A stretch of 44,793 bases of DNA from an uncultured Ruminococcus sp. (GTDB lineage Bacteria; Bacillota; Clostridia; Oscillospirales; Ruminococcaceae). This document shows, piece by piece, positions 40,417 to 44,793 of this stretch. The number at the start of each line of letters is the position of its first letter. Position 1 is the stretch's first letter. Below the pieces are notes generated by a model, which was not told the DNA's origin, did not search any database, and worked only from the letters and a program-made list of their open reading frames with translations. Where the stretch lies: positions 1 to 44,793 of the forward strand of contig UQPZ01000013.1 of assembly GCA_900543145.1 (NCBI GenBank), in the 5' to 3' direction. A program made the position numbers and the translations under genes.

Positions 40417-41724
40417 ATGGCGAATTATTGGAACAAGGAAATCGAGTGTATGTCCCGAGAGGACATGAAAAAGCTTCAGAGCCAGCGTCTTGCGGCTCAG
40501 GTAAAACACGTCTGGGATAACGTTCCTTACTACAGGAAGCTTATGGAGGAGAAGGGCGTTTCTCCTGAGGACGTAAAGGGAATAGAGGATCTTCATAAGC
40601 TGCCTTTTCTTACAAAGGCTGATCTTCGTGAAGCTTACCCCTATGGTCTGCTTGCAAAGCCGCTTTCGGACTGCGTAAGGATTCAGTCCACAAGCGGAAC
40701 TACAGGCAAGAGAGTCGTTGCGTTTTATACCCAGCACGATATTGACCTTTGGGAGGACTGCTGTGCCAGAGCGATAACAGCGGCAGGAGGAACAAAGGAA
40801 GACGTTTGTCAGGTATGCTACGGCTATGGACTTTTTACCGGAGGCCCGGGACTTAACGGCGGCTCTCATAAGGTAGGCTGCCTTACGCTGCCGATGTCGT
40901 CGGGAAATACCGAGAGGCAGATACAGTTTATGCGTGATCTTGGTTCGACGATACTATGCTGTACTCCGTCTTATGCTGCGTACATAGGTGAAACTCTGCA
41001 CGATATGGGCTACGGGCCTGAGGACATAAAGCTTAAGGCAGGAATATTCGGAGCTGAGCCTTGGACGGAGGAAATGCGTCATGAGATAGAGAGATCTTTG
41101 GGAATAAAGGCTTATGATATTTACGGTCTTACCGAAACCAGCGGCCCGGGCGTATCCTTTGAATGCGAGGAGCAGACGGGTATGCATATCAACGAGGATC
41201 ATTTTATTGCGGAGATAATCGACCCTGATACGGGAGAGGTGCTTCCGGAAGGATCCAAGGGAGAGCTTGTATTTACAAGCATTACAAAGGAAGCTTTCCC
41301 TCTGCTGAGATACAGGACAAGGGATATATGTATTCTTTCAAGAGAAAAATGTTCCTGCGGCAGAACTCTTGTTAAAATGACAAAGCCGATGGGAAGAAGC
41401 GACGATATGCTTATAATAAAGGGCGTAAACGTATTCCCGTCGCAGATCGAATCCGTGCTTCTTAAGGTAAGCAAGGCGACTCCAAATTATCAGATAATAG
41501 TTGACAGAGTAAACAATTCCGATACGTTTGAGATAAGGGTTGAGCTTTCGGACGATATGCTGTCCGATACGATAAGCTCTATTGAAATGCTTGAAAGAAA
41601 AATATCCGACGATATTCATTCCATACTGGGAATCAAGGCAAAGATAAGGCTTGTAGAGCCTAAATCTATACCCCGCTCCGAAGGCAAGGCAGTAAGGGTT
41701 ATTGATAAGAGAAAGCTGGTTTAG
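40417..41724 (+). CDS. paaK: Phenylacetate-CoA ligase (AMP-forming)
   Basis: It activates arylacetates to their CoA esters with ATP. The 435-residue protein has the P-loop IQSTSGTTGKRVV, the adenylate motif YDIYGLTETSGPGVSFEC, the hinge YRTRDI, and the C-terminal RSDDMLIIKGVNVFPSQIE with a Lys-bearing KAVRVIDKR end. ATG 40417 has CAGGAGGT 9 bases upstream; longer in-frame extension lacks a site. In the ior cluster it likely handles the arylacetyl-CoA product in a reversible, ATP-yielding step. Confidence 0.96.
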   Translation: MANYWNKEIECMSREDMKKLQSQRLAAQVKHVWDNVPYYRKLMEEKGVSPEDVKGIEDLHKLPFLTKADLREAYPYGLLAKPLSDCVRIQSTSGTTGKRVVAFYTQHDIDLWEDCCARAITAAGGTKEDVCQVCYGYGLFTGGPGLNGGSHKVGCLTLPMSSGNTERQIQFMRDLGSTILCCTPSYAAYIGETLHDMGYGPEDIKLKAGIFGAEPWTEEMRHEIERSLGIKAYDIYGLTETSGPGVSFECEEQTGMHINEDHFIAEIIDPDTGEVLPEGSKGELVFTSITKEAFPLLRYRTRDICILSREKCSCGRTLVKMTKPMGRSDDMLIIKGVNVFPSQIESVLLKVSKATPNYQIIVDRVNNSDTFEIRVELSDDMLSDTISSIEMLERKISDDIHSILGIKAKIRLVEPKSIPRSEGKAVRVIDKRKLV

Positions 41725-41753
41725 CCGGACTTTCAGATCGGAGGGGTATGTAA

Positions 41754-42263
41754 ATGAGCTGTCTCGGAGTTCTGTTCGCAGTTCCTGAGGACGTTGTAAA
41801 GCATATAAGAGCTTTGCCTATGGCGCAGAGACCGGAGTATATATCCGACGAGCTTGAGGAGGAATATTTCGAGGAATATCCCGAACGCACAGCGGAGCTT
41901 GACAAGGCGTGGGACGCGATCCACCGCAGTCTTACCGATGGAACGCTTTCGTTTGACTGCGAAAGCTATCCGCTTGGCGGAGCAGTTCTCGGCGGCGAGC
42001 TGCTTTATTACGACGGGGATAAGTACGACGATTATATAATAACCGCAAAAAGTCCGTCTATGGTCAGGGAGCTTTACAGCTGGCTTGTAAAACTGACAAA
42101 AAAGCAGTTCAGGGAAGGCTATAGTAAAATCGACGAAACCTATCCCGATGAGCTGAGCGGCGAGGATCTTGAGTATTCATGGGAGTATCTTCAGGATTCG
42201 ATACCTTTTTTCAGACTTGCGGCTGAGAAGGATCTGTGGGTGCTTTTTACAGCTGACCAGTAA
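41754..42263 (+). CDS. DUF1877 (YfbM-like) protein
   Basis: A 169-residue acidic soluble protein that fits DUF1877: N-terminal MSCLGVLFAVPED, LDKAWDAIHRSLTDG and LGGAVLGGELLY are characteristic. The biochemical role is unknown. GGAGGGG precedes ATG 41754. It lies 29 bases after paaK and 28 bases before the ACT gene, within the cluster. Confidence 0.85.
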   Translation: MSCLGVLFAVPEDVVKHIRALPMAQRPEYISDELEEEYFEEYPERTAELDKAWDAIHRSLTDGTLSFDCESYPLGGAVLGGELLYYDGDKYDDYIITAKSPSMVRELYSWLVKLTKKQFREGYSKIDETYPDELSGEDLEYSWEYLQDSIPFFRLAAEKDLWVLFTADQ

Positions 42264-42291
42264 ATAACTAAAAATTGAGGGAGGTTTTATT

Positions 42292-42726
42292 ATGACCGTT
42301 AAGCAATTATCAGTTTTTGTAGAAAACCGTCCCGGCAGATTGTCTGCTATAACAAGACTGCTGGGAGATAATAATATCAACATCAGGGCGATGAGCATTG
42401 CCGATACAAAGGATTTCGGCATTTTAAGGCTTATCGTAAATGACGCAGACAAGGCGCTTGAGATCCTTAAAGAAGCAGGCTGTTCCGTTACTATAACCAA
42501 CGTGCTTGCTATAAGGATCTCCGACAGACCGGGAGGTCTTGCCGAAGCTATGGATACGCTTTATAAGGACAATATAAGCGTTGAGTATATGTATGCAGCT
42601 TTTATAAACGAAAAGGAAGAAACAGCTTATCTGGTGCTGAGAGTAGACAGCAACGACAAGGCTGTTACGGCATTTGCTGAGGGTGGCTTTCATCTTCTCA
42701 GTCAGGAGGAGCTTGGAAAGATCTGA
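42292..42726 (+). CDS. Tandem ACT domain protein
   Basis: A 144-residue protein of two ACT domains, about residues 1-68 (VKQLSVFVENRPGRLSAITRLL) and 69-140 (AIRISDRPGGLAEAMDTL). Both ligand-binding loops keep the ENRPGRL/SDRPGGL pattern. ACT domains bind amino acids; small stand-alone ones beside paaK and iorAB are common in anaerobes and may sense aromatic or branched-chain amino acids. GGGAGG precedes ATG 42292. It is the last gene of the cluster before a separate promoter. Confidence 0.92.
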   Translation: MTVKQLSVFVENRPGRLSAITRLLGDNNINIRAMSIADTKDFGILRLIVNDADKALEILKEAGCSVTITNVLAIRISDRPGGLAEAMDTLYKDNISVEYMYAAFINEKEETAYLVLRVDSNDKAVTAFAEGGFHLLSQEELGKI

Positions 42727-42795
42727 CGGATAAGATATTCGCTTGATATTATGACGAAATATTATGAAAAAATTGTGATAATATCAGAAAAGCAC

Positions 42796-42823
42796 TTGCA
42801 TTTTTCAGAAAATATGATATTAT
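42796..42823 (+). promoter_or_regulatory. Ferredoxin promoter with a CodY-like box
   Basis: TTGCAT (42796-42801), a 16-base spacer and TATTAT (42818-42823). The spacer region 42800-42814 (ATTTTTCAGAAAATA) matches the CodY consensus AATTTTCWGAAAATT at 13 of 15 positions. Whether this organism has CodY cannot be seen here. Confidence 0.5.
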
Positions 42824-42875
42824 ATTAGTATAGGAACTTAAATTGGTTCTTAAAATATTGAGGAGGTATACTATC

Positions 42876-43046
42876 ATGGCTTATAAGATTAGTGATGAGT
42901 GCATCGGCTGCGGCGCTTGTGTTGACGCTTGCCCTGTAGGAGCTATTACAATGGAAGACGGAAAGGCTGTTATTGACGCTGAAACCTGTATTGACTGCGG
43001 TTCATGTGCAGGCACCTGCCCGGTTGAGGCTCCTAAGGCTGATTAA
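42876..43046 (+). CDS. 2[4Fe-4S] ferredoxin
   Basis: A 56-residue clostridial-type ferredoxin with two cluster motifs, CIGCGACVDACPVG and CIDCGSCAGTCPVE. It is a likely electron partner for IorAB. GAGGAGG lies 9 bases before ATG 42876. It has its own promoter and terminator, as fits a highly expressed housekeeping carrier. Confidence 0.97.
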   Translation: MAYKISDECIGCGACVDACPVGAITMEDGKAVIDAETCIDCGSCAGTCPVEAPKAD

Positions 43047-43081
43047 TTACATATAGTCGATGTAAATTTTATCAGAAGATA

Positions 43082-43108
43082 AAGTCCGTGCTTTAAGTGC
43101 GGACTTTT
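43082..43108 (+). terminator. Ferredoxin terminator
   Basis: AAGTCCGTGC and GTGCGGACTT pair around TTTAA, followed by a T run. Confidence 0.88.
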
Positions 43109-43212
43109 TGTTTTCTTATTTTATCAATTGTATACTATTGATACCGAAAACCTTTTCTGTAATCGGTTTAAGCTGTTAATTGTAGAATATTAAGAATAAC
43201 TGCAATGTAAGG

Positions 43213-43241
43213 TTTACTTTATTATTGAAATATGATAAAAT
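43213..43241 (+). promoter_or_regulatory. Promoter of the second GH26 gene
   Basis: TTTACT (43213-43218), a 17-base spacer and TAAAAT (43236-43241). No AAACGTTT operator is present. Confidence 0.7.
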
Positions 43242-43272
43242 ATCTATAGAAACATTAAGGAAGGTAATCAGT

Positions 43273-44793
43273 ATGAACAGTATATCAAAGAAAGTATTTT
43301 CGATGCTGTGTGCGGCACTGTGTACAGTTACGTCTGCGCCTGCTCCGACGCTCGCTTCGGCAGACGTAAGCCTGAAGTATGAGGCTGAAAACGCTCAGCT
43401 TTCGGGTGTTCAAACAGGATCAGGCTCGTCATATTCCGGAGGAAGATATGTGATCTTTCAAAATTCGGGAAGCTGTACCTTTACGGTATCCGTACCTGAA
43501 AACGGTTTTTACGATCTTAATTTCAGAAGCAGCGGGATAGGAAGCGATAAATATAATTATGTATCCGTTGACGGAGAGGGAATAGGCGAGTTTTATTCAC
43601 GCAAAGGAACGCTTGGCGACGGCTTTATCAACAGGGTATATCTTACCAAGGGAAGCCGCAGTATAAAGGTTACTCCGTCTTGGGGATATATCAATCTTGA
43701 CTGTCTGATAATTACCGGCTCTGAAACCTCCAACAGGGATTATTACGATGTATCAAAGGCGCTTATAAATCCGTCCGCTTCTGATTCGGCAAAGCGCCTT
43801 ATGAGCTTTATTGCTGATAATTACGGTAAAAACGTTATCTCCGGACAGACCTGTGACGACGGACTGAACGGAAATGAATTTAAGGCAATAAAAAATCTTA
43901 CCGGAAAAACTCCTGCTATACTGGGAATGGATCTTATGAGATATACTCCCACAAGGGTTTCAAAGGGCGATAGCTGCAAAACCGTTGAAAACGCAGTGGA
44001 ATTTACAAATGCGGGCGGAATAGTAGAGCTTTGCTGGCACTGGAACGCTCCTGACAAGTATCTTAAATCGGGAACGGACAGCAGCGGAAATCCCAGATGG
44101 TGGGGCGGCTTTTATACTGATAACCTTAATATAGATTTTTCCAGAATAATGGACGGCTCCGATCCTGAGGGATATGATCTGCTTATGAAGGACATAGACG
44201 CTATAGCCGTTCAGCTGAAAAAGCTGAAGGATGCCGATGTTCCTGTACTGTTCAGACCGCTGCATGAGGCAAGCGGAGGCTGGTTCTGGTGGGGTTCTGA
44301 CGGAGCTGCGCCGTATATTAAGCTATGGAAAACGATGTACGATAAGCTTACCGGTGAATACGGACTTGATAATCTTATATGGGTTTGGAACGGTCAGGAT
44401 AAATCGTGGTATCCCGGCGATGGATATGTAGATATAATCGGCGAAGATATTTATCCTGGAAATCATGTGTATAATCCTCAGTCCTCTAAATTTCTGGAGG
44501 CGGCTGAATATACGGATACAAATAAGGTAGTAGCGCTGACTGAAAACGGCTGTCTTTTTGATATTGATAAGGCGCTTTCTTCAGGAACGGTATGGAGCTG
44601 GTTCTGCGTCTGGGGAGGAGATTTCTGTTCAAACGGAACTTCTATCTCAGAAAAATACACTGAATCGTATATGTGGAATAAGGTTTACAATCATACAAAT
44701 GTAATTACCTTAGATGAAATGCCGGATCTGAAAACCTATCCCGTAAACGGCAGCGGACATACCCACAGCTATACGTCAAAGGTAACGAAAGCG
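43273..44793 (+). CDS. Secreted GH26 beta-mannanase-like enzyme, partial at window end
   Basis: The frame is open from ATG 43273 (AAGGAAGG site) through the last base, 507 codons with no stop. A signal peptide (about 1-31, cleavage near LASA) is followed by a CBM35-like module at about 34-155 (YEAENAQLSG ... NLDCLIITG). The GH26 domain runs from about 165 to 490, with acid/base E332 in RPLHEASGG and nucleophile E424 in LTENGC. There is no lipobox, unlike the GH26 at 9068. The last visible residues GSGHTHSYTSKVTKA look like the start of a Thr/Ser-rich repeat or linker, often leading to a dockerin or wall-binding module in ruminococci, but that part is outside the window. Confidence 0.92.
   Translation, partial: MNSISKKVFSMLCAALCTVTSAPAPTLASADVSLKYEAENAQLSGVQTGSGSSYSGGRYVIFQNSGSCTFTVSVPENGFYDLNFRSSGIGSDKYNYVSVDGEGIGEFYSRKGTLGDGFINRVYLTKGSRSIKVTPSWGYINLDCLIITGSETSNRDYYDVSKALINPSASDSAKRLMSFIADNYGKNVISGQTCDDGLNGNEFKAIKNLTGKTPAILGMDLMRYTPTRVSKGDSCKTVENAVEFTNAGGIVELCWHWNAPDKYLKSGTDSSGNPRWWGGFYTDNLNIDFSRIMDGSDPEGYDLLMKDIDAIAVQLKKLKDADVPVLFRPLHEASGGWFWWGSDGAAPYIKLWKTMYDKLTGEYGLDNLIWVWNGQDKSWYPGDGYVDIIGEDIYPGNHVYNPQSSKFLEAAEYTDTNKVVALTENGCLFDIDKALSSGTVWSWFCVWGGDFCSNGTSISEKYTESYMWNKVYNHTNVITLDEMPDLKTYPVNGSGHTHSYTSKVTKA

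Overview
The window looks like chromosomal DNA of a fibre-degrading gut or rumen clostridium, most likely a Ruminococcus or close relative (Oscillospiraceae). This is inferred from moderate GC, strong AGGAGG-type ribosome binding sites, TTGACA-17-TATAAT promoters, GTP-type PEPCK, an IorAB/PaaK/ACT/ferredoxin cluster, and several secreted glycoside hydrolases (two GH26 mannanase-like enzymes and a GH5 cellulase-like enzyme). No species can be fixed from the sequence alone, and I see no prophage, transposase or CRISPR array.

Layout. 1-1340: an AT-rich, frameshifted methyltransferase gene, a tiny possible resolvase remnant, and a minus-strand tRNA operon (Thr-TGT, Tyr-GTA, Ala-GGC). 1550-7275: glmU, purB, a DUF4026/DUF2314 gene and an O-acetylhomoserine sulfhydrylase gene on plus. 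7401-10190: on minus, a lipoprotein GH26 mannanase with paired LacI-type operators, and a GT2 glycosyltransferase. 10358-15406: a membrane polyprenyl-phosphate sugar transferase, a small FTR-like Fe-S protein, an SGNH esterase lipoprotein and a secreted FN3-FN3-GH5 enzyme. 15418-18571: asparaginase, divergent from a cytoplasmic GH13 enzyme and an M15 peptidase. 18815-21805: an LCP cell-wall ligase and two tandem ECF S components. 22191-24152: GTP-PEPCK. 24241-25338: a small membrane protein divergent from a ribbon-helix-helix protein, then tRNA-Thr(CGT) plus a degenerate copy carrying a hairpin insertion. 25408-26513: a SipW-signal-peptidase-like membrane protein without obvious catalytic residues. 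26514-31872: a long operator-rich region, a LacI regulator and a sugar ABC importer (binding protein and two permeases, no ATPase). 31872-36154: a minus operon rodA-galK-hypothetical-trmB-hypothetical. 36227-43108: iorA, zinc-ribbon protein, crcB, iorB, HD protein, paaK, DUF1877, ACT protein, and a separately promoted ferredoxin. 43213-end: a second, secreted GH26 enzyme cut by the window edge.

How the parts fit. CG-centred AAACGTTT operators occur both around the LacI-ABC promoter region and upstream of the lipoprotein mannanase. This suggests one sugar-responsive regulon that couples extracellular mannan cleavage to oligosaccharide import. The SGNH esterase, GH5, GH13 and second GH26 enzymes would extend polysaccharide breakdown but lack this operator. 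The iorAB-paaK-ACT-ferredoxin genes form an aryl 2-oxoacid/arylacetate module of amino-acid metabolism. The most unusual items are the hairpin-bearing tRNA-Thr copy, the SipW-like protein, the multi-operator region upstream of lacI, a hairpin separating the Shine-Dalgarno from the start codon of trmB, and start-region frame problems in two genes.
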